64,000 bases of DNA from NCBI RefSeq assembly GCF_047121295.1, contig NZ_CP139447.1, positions 1,364,001-1,428,000 of the forward strand, written 5' to 3'. The notes below the pieces were generated by a model. That model made no database searches and was not told the DNA's origin. It worked only from the letters and a program-made list of their open reading frames with translations. Shown here one piece after another: positions 1 to 8,058 of this stretch. The translations under genes and the position numbers were made by a program. Each line of letters starts with the position of its first letter. The stretch's first letter is position 1. Source of the DNA: Longispora sp047121295 (GTDB lineage Bacteria > Actinomycetota > Actinomycetes > Mycobacteriales > Micromonosporaceae).

Positions 1-2
1 CA

Positions 3-419
3 CCCCATCCGGAGTACGCCAACAACTGCACCCACTGCGTGCAGGCCTACGAGTTACGCCGGCGCGGGCTGGACGCCGAGGCCACCGGCCTGCCCCCGAG
101 CATGTGGCACCAGGGCGGCCGGGGGCTCGACTTCATCGAGAACAAGTGGGGGCGCAGTTTCACCACGGCGGACCGCGCCCAGATCGAGAACGCGTTCAAG
201 GAGCCCGGCTCGCGCGGCGTGATCTCGATCGAGTGGCCTGGCAACACGGCGCACGTCTTCAACGTGGAGAATGTCGGCGGCAAGGTGCGCTTCATCGACG
301 GCCAGACCGCGAGCGGCGACGTGTCCCATTATTTCTCGCAGGGGTTCAACCCGAAGTACCTACGGCTGGACGACCTGCCGACGCCGCCCGGCGGCGGTTA
401 CGCGAAGCCACGGGGATAG
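3..419 (+). CDS. Polymorphic toxin C-terminus with papain-like (Tox-PL) domain; 5' end outside window
   Basis: The frame is open from the window edge, so only the last 138 residues of a larger protein are seen. Near the start is NCTHCVQAYELRRRG (Cys9 and Cys12 of the visible part), followed by TAHVFNVEN (His84) and RFIDGQT (Asp99). This Cys, His, Asp order with an A-Y-E-L-R-R-R-G helix is characteristic of the papain-fold toxin domain found at the C-terminus of secreted bacterial polymorphic toxins, where it acts as a protease or glutamine deamidase on target-cell proteins. The small gene 9 bases downstream fits an immunity partner. The delivery domains lie upstream of the window and cannot be judged. 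Family assignment is by motif recognition; the substrate is unknown. Confidence 0.72.
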   Translation, partial: PHPEYANNCTHCVQAYELRRRGLDAEATGLPPSMWHQGGRGLDFIENKWGRSFTTADRAQIENAFKEPGSRGVISIEWPGNTAHVFNVENVGGKVRFIDGQTASGDVSHYFSQGFNPKYLRLDDLPTPPGGGYAKPRG

Positions 420-428
420 GAGACCGAC

Positions 429-722
429 ATGAGCATCAGCTACGAGGAGGCGCGGGAGATCGCCCGTCGCGCCGTGGAGCCGGCGTGGACGCACGGCACG
501 TTCTGCGTGGACGACCGGGTCATCTACGAGACCGACCAGTACTACGTGGTGTCCATCGCGGCCCGCGAGCTGGTGGTGGACGGGGACCAGTCGTACATGC
601 TGTACGGCGGCGTGCACGTCGTGTACAAGGCGGACGGCAAGCTGGGGATGCTGCCGGCGCCGACGGTGTACACGGACCCCACCATCCGGTCCCGGAAGAA
701 CCCCAACCCGACCCTGCGCTAG
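429..722 (+). CDS. Probable immunity protein (Imm35/YrhB-like) for the upstream toxin
   Basis: A 97-residue cytosolic-type protein starting MSISYEEAREIARRAVEP, with an AGGAG ribosome site at 418-422 that overlaps the toxin stop codon. The opening S-Y-E-E-A helix followed by short strands (FCVDDRVIYET, YYVVSIAARELVV) and a proline-rich end resembles the small Imm35/YrhB-like immunity family often encoded directly after papain-fold toxins. Position, size and translational linkage are seen; protection of the producer from its own toxin is inferred from the family and context. It ends tail-to-tail with the next gene, the two stop codons sharing a CTAG at 719-722. Confidence 0.6.
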   Translation: MSISYEEAREIARRAVEPAWTHGTFCVDDRVIYETDQYYVVSIAARELVVDGDQSYMLYGGVHVVYKADGKLGMLPAPTVYTDPTIRSRKNPNPTLR

Positions 723-1168
723 AGGCCGGCCCCGAACACCGGGTGCAGTTGCCGGCGGAACAGCCGCATCAGGCACAGGTTCTCCGCGATCGTCATCGAC
801 GCGTACGGCCCGTGGTGCAGCGCGCTGGTCTGCCCGGTGCGCAGCGCCTCCTCGGCGTTGGCGAGCGCGAGCCTGATCTCGGCGAGGTAGACGCCCTCCA
901 GGAAGCAGGGCGGCTCGTCGGCCGCGATCAGGGCCGCGCCGATCTCCCACAGGGTGCGCCGGATGTTCCCGGACAGGAACAGGTTGCGGGCGGCCAGGGC
1001 CCGGGAGTAGAGCCGGACGTACAGCGTGAAGTGCGCCGGGTCGTCCAGCACGAGGGGCAGCACCCGGCCGTCGCCGAGGTCGACGTCGACGTTCTCCGGG
1101 TGCAGGCCCCGGTCGACGACCTCCTGGCAGACGTCGTGCACGTCGGTGCCCTTGACTGTGGTCCTCAC
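719..1168 (-). CDS. Unrecognised 149-aa protein coupled to the amidohydrolase
   Basis: I do not recognise this family. The GTG start (1168-1166) overlaps the TGA of the amidohydrolase at 1165 in a GTGA, so the two are translated as a coupled pair. The protein begins MRTTVKGTDVHDVCQEVVDRG and is mostly predicted helix, with a short DLGDGRVLPLVLDD segment and a C-terminal helical part rich in Ala, Leu and Arg (ALANAEEALRTGQ, ENLCLMRLFRRQL). There is no signal peptide or membrane segment. Tight pairing suggests it assists or acts in the same pathway as the hydrolase. The longer frame upstream of this start is antisense to the hydrolase reading frame and was not used. Confidence 0.6.
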   Translation of the reverse strand: MRTTVKGTDVHDVCQEVVDRGLHPENVDVDLGDGRVLPLVLDDPAHFTLYVRLYSRALAARNLFLSGNIRRTLWEIGAALIAADEPPCFLEGVYLAEIRLALANAEEALRTGQTSALHHGPYASMTIAENLCLMRLFRRQLHPVFGAGL

Positions 1169-2019
1169 GACGACACCCCCAGCACGCGCAGCAGGTTGCC
1201 GCCGAACAGGTCGGGCATCCGTTCGGCGGGCACCCCGGCCATCGCGGCCATGATGCCCATCGACTGCAGGGACACCGTGCTGGAGGAGTAGGGCTTGTCG
1301 GAGCCGTACATCACCCGGGACGGGTCGACCTCGCGGAGCACCTGGAACAGGTCGTAGACGCGGACGACCGAGGTCTCGAAGTACACGTTGGGGAAGGGCT
1401 TGAGCACCCGCAGCGCCCGGGGCATGTCGATGAACGAGGCGTGCCCGAGGATCAGCTTGAGGTGCGGGAGCGCGGCGGCCACGGTGGCGACGTCGTGCGA
1501 GATGGCCGGCATGCCGTACCCGGTGTGCACCAGCACCGGCAGCCCGTCGTCGGCCGCGCGCTTGTAGATCCCGCGCACCAGGTCGGAGCCGATCTCGAAC
1601 TCCTGGGCGCGCGGGTGCAGCTTGACGCCCCGGTGGCCCCGGGCGAGGCACAGCTCGTACTCCGCCTCCCACGGCCCGTGCGGGTTGAGCCGCATGAACG
1701 GCAGCAGCCGGTCGGCGTGCGGCGCGCACTCGGCGAAGATCCGCTCGTTGGGGACGTGGAAGTCCTCGCCCTGGTCGGGGTCGTTGAACGGGAACACCAC
1801 GGCCCCGGTCACGTCGAACTTGGCCAGGTCGGCGAGCAGCCCGTCGGCGTTGAGGGTCTTGCCGTCGGTGTCCGTACCCAGGTGGGTGTGCGCGTCCCAG
1901 ATCGGGGCGTTCTCGACGGCGGAGGCCGTGACCTGACTCAGGTACTCGTAGGAGTCCATCGCCATGCCCCCTTGGGGGATGGCCCGCAGGTCGAAGTACC
2001 GCTCGTACGGGATGCGCAT
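1165..2019 (-). CDS. Amidohydrolase-2 family (TIM-barrel) metal-dependent hydrolase
   Basis: Metal-site motifs of the amidohydrolase superfamily appear in order: WDAHTHLG (H-x-H), GVKLHPRAQEF, VLVHTGYG, LILGHASFIDMP and MYGSDKPYSS. This matches the amidohydrolase-2 family that includes decarboxylases and lactone or amide hydrolases; the substrate is unknown. Two starts compete. ATG at 2019 has an AT-rich TAATAAT (2032-2026) just upstream and would be leaderless like many genes here. ATG at 1959 has AAGGGGG (1973-1967) at 7-base spacing and gives a protein of 264 residues. I keep the longer form. It is divergent from ffh and overlaps the next minus-strand gene by four bases. Confidence 0.75.
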   Translation of the reverse strand: MRIPYERYFDLRAIPQGGMAMDSYEYLSQVTASAVENAPIWDAHTHLGTDTDGKTLNADGLLADLAKFDVTGAVVFPFNDPDQGEDFHVPNERIFAECAPHADRLLPFMRLNPHGPWEAEYELCLARGHRGVKLHPRAQEFEIGSDLVRGIYKRAADDGLPVLVHTGYGMPAISHDVATVAAALPHLKLILGHASFIDMPRALRVLKPFPNVYFETSVVRVYDLFQVLREVDPSRVMYGSDKPYSSSTVSLQSMGIMAAMAGVPAERMPDLFGGNLLRVLGVSS

Positions 2020-2082
2020 CGGAACATTATTAGCCACGTCACACCGGAAGTGCCGGCGGGTGGCCGGTACCAGATGCGGCTT

Positions 2083-2153
2083 TTGACCGGCCCGATGGAA
2101 CTCGGACGGGGCCGGTAGTCTGGACCGACGCGGATTCAACCACCACCAAGGGA
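2083..2153 (+). promoter_or_regulatory. Promoter and ribosome site of ffh
   Basis: TAGTCT (2116-2121) fits a TAnnnT -10 box; transcription would start near 2128, giving a leader of about 35 bases with AAGGGA (2148-2153) before the GTG at 2163. TTGACC at 2083-2088 is too far from this -10 to be its -35. Confidence 0.45.
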
Positions 2154-2162
2154 TGACCTGAC

Positions 2163-3692
2163 GTGTTCGACACGCTCTCCGACCGGCTCTCTGGCATCTT
2201 CGCCCAGCTCAAGGGCAAGGGCCGCCTCAGTGACGCCGACATCGACCGCACCGCCCGGGAGATCCGGATGGCGCTGCTCGAGGCGGATGTCGCCCTGCCC
2301 GTGGTCAAGTCCTTCATCCACCAGCTCAAGGAGCGGGCCCGGGGCGCGGAGGTGTCCAAGGCCCTCAACCCCGCCCAGCAGGTCATCAAGATCGTGCACG
2401 AGGAGCTCGTGCTGGTCCTCGGCGGCGAGGGCCGCCGGCTCCAGTTCGCCAAGCAGCCGCCGACGGTGATCATGCTCGCCGGTCTGCAGGGTGCCGGTAA
2501 GACGACCCTGGCCGGCAAGCTCGCGCTGCACCTCAAGGGCCTCGGGCACCAGCCGATGCTGGTCGCGGCCGACCTCCAGCGGCCCAACGCCGTCCAGCAG
2601 CTCCAGGTGCTCGGCGAGCGGGCCGGCGTCGAGGTCTTCGCGCCCGAGGTCGGCAGCGGCGTCGGCGACCCGGTGCGCGTCGCGCAGGACGCGATCGAGC
2701 ACGCCAAGCGGCACATGCGCGACATCGTCATCGTCGACACCGCCGGCCGGCTCGGCATCGACGAGGAGATGATGGCCCAGGCGGCCGCCATCCGCGACGT
2801 GACGAACCCGGACGAGGTCCTGTTCGTCATCGACGCCATGGTCGGTCAGGACGCGGTGGCCACGGCCGAGGCGTTCCGCGACGGGGTGGGCATCACCGGC
2901 GTCGTGCTGTCCAAGCTGGACGGCGACGCCCGGGGTGGCGCCGCGCTGTCGGTCCGGCAGGTCACCGGCCAGCCGATCATGTTCGCGTCCACCGGCGAGA
3001 AGCTGGAGGACTTCGACGTCTTCCACCCGGACCGGATGGCCTCGCGGATCCTCGGCATGGGCGACGTCCTCTCGCTGATCGAGCAGACGGAGAAGCTCTT
3101 CGACGACGAGCAGAAGGAGAAGATGACCGCCAAGCTCATGGGCGGTCAGGACTTCACCCTCGAGGACTTCCTCGACCAGCTGCTCGCGGTCCGCCGGATG
3201 GGCCCGATCTCCAACCTGCTGGCGATGATGCCGGGGATGAACCAGATGAAGGACCAGATCGCCGAGGTGGACGACAAGCACCTCGACAAGGTCACGGCCA
3301 TCATCCGGTCGATGACCCCGGGCGAGCGGACCGACCCGAAGCTGCTGAACGCCTCGCGCCGCACCCGGATCGCGAACGGCTCCGGCACCACGGTCACGGA
3401 CATCAACCAGCTGATCACCCGGTTCACCGAGGCGCAGAAGATGATGCGCCAGATGGGCGGCATGATGGGCATGCCGGGCCGGGGCAAGGCGAGCTTCACC
3501 AAGTCGCAGAAGAACAAGCGCAAGGACTCGAAGAAGAAGGGCGGCGGCGCGTCCGGGGCCCGGGCCCGGGGCGGGATGCCCACGCTGCCCCCGGGCATGC
3601 CCCCGATGCCGCCCATGCCCCCGGGTGGCCTGCCGGACCAGGGCTTCAAGCTGCCGAAGATCGACTTCAACAAGTTCAAGAAAGATCAATAG
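2163..3692 (+). CDS. ffh: Signal recognition particle protein Ffh
   Basis: This GTPase binds 4.5S RNA and hydrophobic signal sequences and delivers ribosomes to FtsY at the membrane. At 509 residues it has the N domain (1-90), a G domain with P-loop GLQGAGKTT (107-115), DTAGRLG (192-198), DAMVGQDA and SKLDGDARGGA, then the Met-rich M domain (about 300-455, MMPGMNQMKDQ and MMRQMGGMMGMPG). The tail is Lys-rich followed by repeats of Pro and Met, which is longer than in enterobacteria but usual in actinobacteria. The GTG start gives the family N-terminus MFDTLSDRL. In many actinobacteria ffh lies close upstream of rpsP; here eight other genes intervene. Confidence 0.98.
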   Translation: MFDTLSDRLSGIFAQLKGKGRLSDADIDRTAREIRMALLEADVALPVVKSFIHQLKERARGAEVSKALNPAQQVIKIVHEELVLVLGGEGRRLQFAKQPPTVIMLAGLQGAGKTTLAGKLALHLKGLGHQPMLVAADLQRPNAVQQLQVLGERAGVEVFAPEVGSGVGDPVRVAQDAIEHAKRHMRDIVIVDTAGRLGIDEEMMAQAAAIRDVTNPDEVLFVIDAMVGQDAVATAEAFRDGVGITGVVLSKLDGDARGGAALSVRQVTGQPIMFASTGEKLEDFDVFHPDRMASRILGMGDVLSLIEQTEKLFDDEQKEKMTAKLMGGQDFTLEDFLDQLLAVRRMGPISNLLAMMPGMNQMKDQIAEVDDKHLDKVTAIIRSMTPGERTDPKLLNASRRTRIANGSGTTVTDINQLITRFTEAQKMMRQMGGMMGMPGRGKASFTKSQKNKRKDSKKKGGGASGARARGGMPTLPPGMPPMPPMPPGGLPDQGFKLPKIDFNKFKKDQ

Positions 3693-3711
3693 CCTTTTCC
3701 CGCTACGGCAG

Positions 3712-3744
3712 GACAGCCCCCGCCGCGCGTCGGCGGGGGCTGTC
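3712..3744 (+). terminator. Hairpin terminator after ffh
   Basis: A perfect 14-bp stem, GACAGCCCCCGCCG (3712-3725) pairing with 3731-3744, closes a 5-base CGCGT loop 20 bases after the ffh stop. No T-run follows, as is common for actinobacterial terminators. Confidence 0.8.
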
Positions 3745-3760
3745 GGCTGTCGGTGGCCGC

Positions 3761-3773
3761 TAGATTAGGGGCC
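3761..3773 (+). promoter_or_regulatory. Leaderless -10 promoter
   Basis: TAGATT (3761-3766) followed by 7 bases to the ATG at 3774. The start codon falls where transcription should begin, and no ribosome site is present. Confidence 0.6.
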
Positions 3774-4853
3774 ATGGCGCTTCATGTACGTGGTGTCGTC
3801 CTGCCCGACGACGAGGTCCGCGACCTGTGGCTGGTCGGCGACCGGGTCACCTTCGAGCCGGTCCCCGACGCGACGACCGTGGTCGACGGCGGCTTCATCC
3901 TGCCCGGCCTGGTCGACGCGCACTGCCACCCCGGCATCCGCCCCGGCGGCGGCCCGGTCGGCTCCCTCGACGAGGCGCGCGGCCTTGCCGCGATCGACCG
4001 CGACGCCGGGGTGCTGGCGATCCGCGACGCGGGCTCCCCGTTCCCGTACGCCGAGCTGGACGACGCCGAGGACATGCCCCGCCTGGCCCGCGCCGGCCAG
4101 CACCTGGCCCCGGTCAAGCGCTACCTGCGGGGCGTCGGCGAGGAGCACGAGGCCGACACCCTCCTCCAAGGCGTGCGCAAGCAGGCGGCCGCCGGCAACG
4201 GCTGGGTGAAGATCGTCGGGGACTGGATCCTCCGCGAGACCGGCGACCTGGCCCCGTCCTGGGACGCCGAGGTGATGCGCGCCGCCGTCGCCGAGGCGCA
4301 CGTGGCCGGCGCCCGGGTCGCCGTGCACACCTTCGACGAGAAGGCGGTGGAGATCCTGGTGGACGCCGGGGTCGACTCGGTGGAGCACGGCACCGGGCTG
4401 TCCCCGGACCTGATCGCGAAGATGGCCGCCCGGGGCACCACCCTGACCCCGACCATGATCAACATTGAGACGTTCGAGGGCATCGCGAGCCAGGCCGACG
4501 GCAAGTTCCCGGTGTACGCCGCCCACATGCGCCGACTGCGGCGCGACTTCCCGTCGGTGGTCGCGGCGGCGTACGAGGCCGGCGTCCAGATCTTCATCGG
4601 CACCGACGCCGGCGGCGGGATCAGCCACGGGCTGGCCGCCGAGGAGATGCTGCTCCTGCACCGGAAGGCGGGGATGAGCGCCCTCGACGTGCTCGCGGCG
4701 GCGTCGTGGAAGGCGCGGGAGTGGCTGGGCTTCCCGGGGCTGGTGGAGGGCGGGCTGGCGGACGTCGTGGTCTATCCGACCGACCCGCGCAGGGACCTGT
4801 CCGTGGTCCGCGAGCCGCGACGCATCATTCTGCGGGGCAGGGTCCTCCTGTAG
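3774..4853 (+). CDS. Imidazolonepropionase-like amidohydrolase
   Basis: A 359-residue enzyme of the cyclic amidohydrolase superfamily. Visible metal-site motifs are GLVDAHCHPG (H-x-H, about residue 55), a VKIVGDW strand with the bridging Lys region, VAVHTFDE, SVEHGTGL and IGTDAGGG with the catalytic Asp, ending in the beta-sandwich strands GLADVVVYPTDPRRDL. This arrangement matches imidazolonepropionase-like hydrolases that open lactam, hydantoin or peptide-like bonds; the exact substrate cannot be read. ATG 3774 is preferred over GTG 3753 because the -10 box lies between them. It stands alone between two hairpin terminators. Confidence 0.85.
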   Translation: MALHVRGVVLPDDEVRDLWLVGDRVTFEPVPDATTVVDGGFILPGLVDAHCHPGIRPGGGPVGSLDEARGLAAIDRDAGVLAIRDAGSPFPYAELDDAEDMPRLARAGQHLAPVKRYLRGVGEEHEADTLLQGVRKQAAAGNGWVKIVGDWILRETGDLAPSWDAEVMRAAVAEAHVAGARVAVHTFDEKAVEILVDAGVDSVEHGTGLSPDLIAKMAARGTTLTPTMINIETFEGIASQADGKFPVYAAHMRRLRRDFPSVVAAAYEAGVQIFIGTDAGGGISHGLAAEEMLLLHRKAGMSALDVLAAASWKAREWLGFPGLVEGGLADVVVYPTDPRRDLSVVREPRRIILRGRVLL

Positions 4854-4884
4854 CGGCGGCGCTCCGCACCGCCGCCACAGGAGG
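4844..4884 (+). terminator. Hairpin terminator overlapping the amidohydrolase stop
   Basis: A 16-bp stem (4844-4859 with 4869-4884, one A-C mismatch) and 9-base loop. The TAG stop at 4851-4853 sits inside the left arm. The 170 bases that follow, up to the convergent gene end at 5059, show no gene or other structure I can support. Confidence 0.65.
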
Positions 4885-5058
4885 CGGCCACCCCGCGCGG
4901 CAGGCCACCCAGCCCGCCGCACCCCGCGCCGCAGGCCACCTTCGGCCGGCCGTCACCCCGCCGTGCCGCCCACCGCCCGGACGGCCCGGCGCGATCCCCG
5001 TCCGACGCGGCGGCCGGAGCCACCGAGACGAACGAGGACCGACGCCGGACCGGCTAGC

Positions 5059-5841
5059 TCAGGACGTCCTGCGGGCCCTGGTCAGTCGGCGCAGGGCGAA
5101 CCCGGTGATCAGCAGGAGCCCTGCCGTCCCCACCAGCGCCGGCACCAACGGCCCCCCGCCGGTCACCGGCAGCTCGGGCTTCGTCGGCGGCGTGGTCACC
5201 GGCGCGCTCGGCGTGACGCTGGAACTCGGCGAGGCCGAGGGCGACGGCGTGGTCGAGGGCGAGGGGGACGGCGAGGGGGAGTGGGTCGTGGTCACGGACC
5301 CGGTCCCCTGCAGGGTCGCGACCCGGACGTGCTCCGGCCCGACCTGGTCGGTGACCGTGAGCGTGCCGGTGCGCGGCCCGCCGGTCGTCGGCTTGAACGC
5401 GACCTTCACCGTGCAGCTGCCGGCGGGGCCGGGGACGGAGGTCCCGGTACACATGTCGGCGCTCATCACGAAGTCTCCGGCGTTGGTGCCGCCGATCGTC
5501 ACGTGCGTGATGGCGTAGGGCGCGTTGCCGGTGTTGGTGACCGTGAACGTCTGGGTCGGGCTGGTCGAGCCGACCGCGAGGCTACCGAAGTTGTGGCTTG
5601 TCGGATTGAGGTGCACGATGGGCGCGGCCTTGACCCGGGCATCGGCCTGACCGGCCCCGGGGGCGCCGGGTCCGGCGGGAGCCGCGGGCGCGGCGAGCGC
5701 CTCGGGGGCGGCTGGTGCCACTGCCGGGATCTCCGCCTGGGCGGTCCCCGTAGTCATGGCGAAGGCGGCCAGGGCCGCGAGCACCCCGACCGCGCCGGCC
5801 ACCCGGCCGGGCGCGGAAAGGATGGGGTTGGATGTCCTCAT
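5059..5841 (-). CDS. Sortase-anchored surface protein with a choice-of-anchor/HYDIN-type beta domain
   Basis: 260 residues with a clear order: an N-terminal signal peptide (hydrophobic run to about residue 36, ending AQAE), an Ala/Pro/Gly-rich linker, one immunoglobulin-like domain (HLNPTSHNFGSLAVGSTSP through VATLQGTGSV) of the ASPM/SPD-2/HYDIN type with one Cys pair, a Ser/Pro/Thr stalk of SPSPSP repeats, then LPVTG, a hydrophobic helix and RRLTRARRTS. LPxTG plus helix plus basic tail is the sortase signal for covalent attachment to peptidoglycan. The ATG has AGGAG (5850-5846). No sortase gene lies nearby. A structural or adhesive role is likely but not shown. Confidence 0.85.
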   Translation of the reverse strand: MRTSNPILSAPGRVAGAVGVLAALAAFAMTTGTAQAEIPAVAPAAPEALAAPAAPAGPGAPGAGQADARVKAAPIVHLNPTSHNFGSLAVGSTSPTQTFTVTNTGNAPYAITHVTIGGTNAGDFVMSADMCTGTSVPGPAGSCTVKVAFKPTTGGPRTGTLTVTDQVGPEHVRVATLQGTGSVTTTHSPSPSPSPSTTPSPSASPSSSVTPSAPVTTPPTKPELPVTGGGPLVPALVGTAGLLLITGFALRRLTRARRTS

Positions 5842-5985
5842 TGTTCTCCTCGGAGCATATCGGCGGCTCCGCGAGGTATGCGACGTGCCGCACCTGTTAG
5901 GTCCCCGAGTGTACGGATTATTCGGTACTTAGTAGTCTTAAACGGGTAGAAAGGGGCCGGCGGGGTGCCGTCCCGGGCCCGCGAC

Positions 5986-5999
5986 TAGGATCGGTGCCC
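5986..5999 (+). promoter_or_regulatory. Leaderless -10 promoter of proS
   Basis: TAGGAT (5986-5991) with 8 bases to the ATG at 6000. The upstream 5910-5945 is unusually AT-rich for this genome and may also serve the divergent surface-protein gene. Confidence 0.6.
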
Positions 6000-7406
6000 A
6001 TGGCGCGTGTGCTCACTCCCCGGGCGGAAGACTTTCCCCGCTGGTACCAGGATCTGATCTCCAAGGCCGAGATGGCCGACAACGGGCCGGTGCGCGGGAC
6101 GATGGTGATCCGCCCGACCGGTTACGCGATCTGGGAGCGGATGGTCTCCGACCTCGACGCCCGGATCAAGGCGACCGGCGCGGAGAACGCGTACTTCCCG
6201 CTGTTCATCCCCGAGAGCTACCTCAAGCGTGAGGCCGAGCACGTCGAGGGCTTCAGCCCCGAGCTGGCCGTCGTCACCCACGGTGGCGGCAAGAAGCTCG
6301 AGGAGCCGGTCGTGGTGCGGCCGACGTCGGAGACGGTCATCGGCGAGTTCATGGCGAAGTGGACCCAGTCCTACCGGGACCTGCCGCTGCTGCTCAACCA
6401 GTGGGCGAACGTGGTCCGCTGGGAGATGCGCCCCCGGGTGTTCCTCCGCACGAGCGAGTTCCTCTGGCAGGAGGGCCACACCGCGCACGCCGACGAGCAG
6501 GACGCCCGCGACTACGCGCGCCGGATCCTGCACGAGGTGTACGAGGACTTCATGGTCAACGTGCTCGCCATCCCGGTGACCGTGGGCCGCAAGACGAACC
6601 GGGAGCGGTTCGCGGGCGCGACCAGCACGTACACCCTGGAAGCCCAGACCGGGGACGGCAAGGCGCTGCAGATGGGCACGAGCCACGAGCTCGGCCAGAA
6701 CTTCGCCAAGGCGTTCGACATCTCCTTCTCCGCGAAGGAGGGCGGCCAGCAGTTCGCGTGGACGACCTCGTGGGGCGTGTCCACCCGGATGGTCGGCGGC
6801 CTGATCATGGTGCACGGCGACGACAACGGGCTGCGGGTGCCGCCGAAGCTGGCGCCGATCCAGGCGTACGTCATGGTCGTCAAGGACGGCGACGGCGTGG
6901 CCGAGGCCACCGACCGGGTGCTCGCCGAGCTGCGCGCCGCCGGGGTCCGGGTGCAGGTCAACGACCGCACCGACACCCCGTTCGGCCGGCGCGCCGTGGA
7001 CGCCGAGCTCAAGGGCTACCCGATCCGGATCGAGATCGGCCCGCGCGACATCGCCGAGGGCAACGTGACCATCGCCCGGCGCACCGACGGCTCGAAGACC
7101 CCGGTGTCCGTGGACGGCGTCACCAAGGCCGTGCTCGACGCGCTCGAGGCCGACCAGAAGGCGCTCTACGACCAGGCCGTCGTGGCCCGCGAGGCGAAGA
7201 CCACCGACGCCGCGACCCTGGACGAGGCGATCGAGGTCGCCGGCTCCGGGTTCGCCCGGATCGCGTGGGACAAGGTCGGCGTGGACGGCGAGGCGAAGGC
7301 CAACCAGTCGGCGGTCAGCGTGCGGTGCCTGGTCCGCGAGGACGGCGGCGTCCCCCTCAGCCAGGACGAGCCCGGTCTGATCGCGTATCTGGCGCGCTCC
7401 TACTAA
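6000..7406 (+). CDS. proS: Prolyl-tRNA synthetase, short archaeal/eukaryote-like type
   Basis: Charges tRNA-Pro with proline. At 468 residues it lacks the roughly 180-residue editing insertion of the long bacterial type and matches the archaeal/eukaryote-like form. Class II features are visible: RPTSETVIGEF (TxE loop), RWEMRPRVFLRTSEFLWQEG (motif 2 region), the glycine-rich WGVSTRMVGGLIMVHGD (motif 3 region), the anticodon-binding domain (about 285-385) and a C-terminal extension ending LARSY. ATG 6000 is chosen over GTG 5994 because the -10 box spacing suits it and MARVLTPRAEDF is the usual N-terminus. It is followed by two hairpins and is monocistronic. Confidence 0.95.
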   Translation: MARVLTPRAEDFPRWYQDLISKAEMADNGPVRGTMVIRPTGYAIWERMVSDLDARIKATGAENAYFPLFIPESYLKREAEHVEGFSPELAVVTHGGGKKLEEPVVVRPTSETVIGEFMAKWTQSYRDLPLLLNQWANVVRWEMRPRVFLRTSEFLWQEGHTAHADEQDARDYARRILHEVYEDFMVNVLAIPVTVGRKTNRERFAGATSTYTLEAQTGDGKALQMGTSHELGQNFAKAFDISFSAKEGGQQFAWTTSWGVSTRMVGGLIMVHGDDNGLRVPPKLAPIQAYVMVVKDGDGVAEATDRVLAELRAAGVRVQVNDRTDTPFGRRAVDAELKGYPIRIEIGPRDIAEGNVTIARRTDGSKTPVSVDGVTKAVLDALEADQKALYDQAVVAREAKTTDAATLDEAIEVAGSGFARIAWDKVGVDGEAKANQSAVSVRCLVREDGGVPLSQDEPGLIAYLARSY

Positions 7407-7422
7407 GAGCACTTTCTGGTTA

Positions 7423-7480
7423 CGGTGGGGCCCGACCCGGGTCCCACCGGCTCTGCCCAGGGGCGGTCTCCGGACCGCCC
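7423..7480 (+). terminator. Double hairpin after proS
   Basis: The first stem pairs CGGTGGGGCCCG (7423-7434) with 7438-7449 (12 bp including one G-T pair, 3-base loop). The second pairs GGGCGGTC (7461-7468) with GACCGCCC (7473-7480) around a TCCG tetraloop and is followed by TTCT. Confidence 0.65.
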
Positions 7481-7487
7481 TTCTGGC

Positions 7488-7499
7488 TATGGTGGTTCG
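7488..7499 (+). promoter_or_regulatory. Leaderless -10 promoter
   Basis: TATGGT (7488-7493) with 6 bases to the ATG at 7500; no ribosome site. Confidence 0.55.
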
Positions 7500-8042
7500 A
7501 TGCCCACAGAGATCAACCTGTTCTTCGGTGGCGTCCGCTGCCAGGTCTGGCCCGTCCGCCCCGTCCTCGACGACGAGCGCGGCCCGCTGGTCGCCCTGGC
7601 CGGCGGCACCCCGGTACGGCGGACCATCACGGAGCCCGCGCTGCGGGACATCCCGCGCGACGAGTGGCCGGAGGGCGGCTTCCCGCTCTCCGACGACGTC
7701 TGGCACGGCCACGGCGTGCTGATCTTCCAGCCGCACGGCGCGAACCACGCGGTGTGGTGGTTCTTCGCCGAGGACGGCGCGTTCGCCGGCTGGTACGTGA
7801 ACCTGGAGACCCGCAGCCCCGACGGCTCGCACGTGGTGGACCAGGAGCTCGACATCTGGGTGGAGCCGGATCGCACCTGGTCGTGGAAGGACGAGGACTC
7901 CTTCGCCGCGAAGACGGGCGATCCCCGGTTCTGGTCGGCCGAGGAGGCCGCCGAGATCCGTGCGGAGGGGAACCGGGTGGTGAAGCTGATCGAGGCGGGC
8001 GAGTTCCCGTTCGACGGAACGTGGACCGACCTCCGTCCTTAG
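7500..8042 (+). CDS. DUF402 family protein
   Basis: A 180-residue soluble protein with the DUF402 signature: aromatic strands AVWWFFAEDGAFAGWYVNLE, the acidic DQELDIWVEPDRTWSWKDEDSF and a C-terminal helix EAAEIRAEGNRVVKLIEAGEFPF. Characterised relatives are Mg-dependent nucleoside di- or triphosphate phosphatases or RNA-associated proteins, and the clustered Asp and Glu residues here could hold a metal; the actual substrate is inferred only. The start is set by the leaderless -10 box. The stop codon overlaps a TAGAGT that may belong to the next gene's promoter. Confidence 0.8.
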   Translation: MPTEINLFFGGVRCQVWPVRPVLDDERGPLVALAGGTPVRRTITEPALRDIPRDEWPEGGFPLSDDVWHGHGVLIFQPHGANHAVWWFFAEDGAFAGWYVNLETRSPDGSHVVDQELDIWVEPDRTWSWKDEDSFAAKTGDPRFWSAEEAAEIRAEGNRVVKLIEAGEFPFDGTWTDLRP

Positions 8043-8058
8043 AGTACTTTCCGATTGC

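Noticed and set aside
104..1291. 395-codon plus-strand frame overlapping the toxin end and the minus-strand pair
   Set aside because: Arg/Gly-rich translation with no motif, running through three better-supported genes in other frames.
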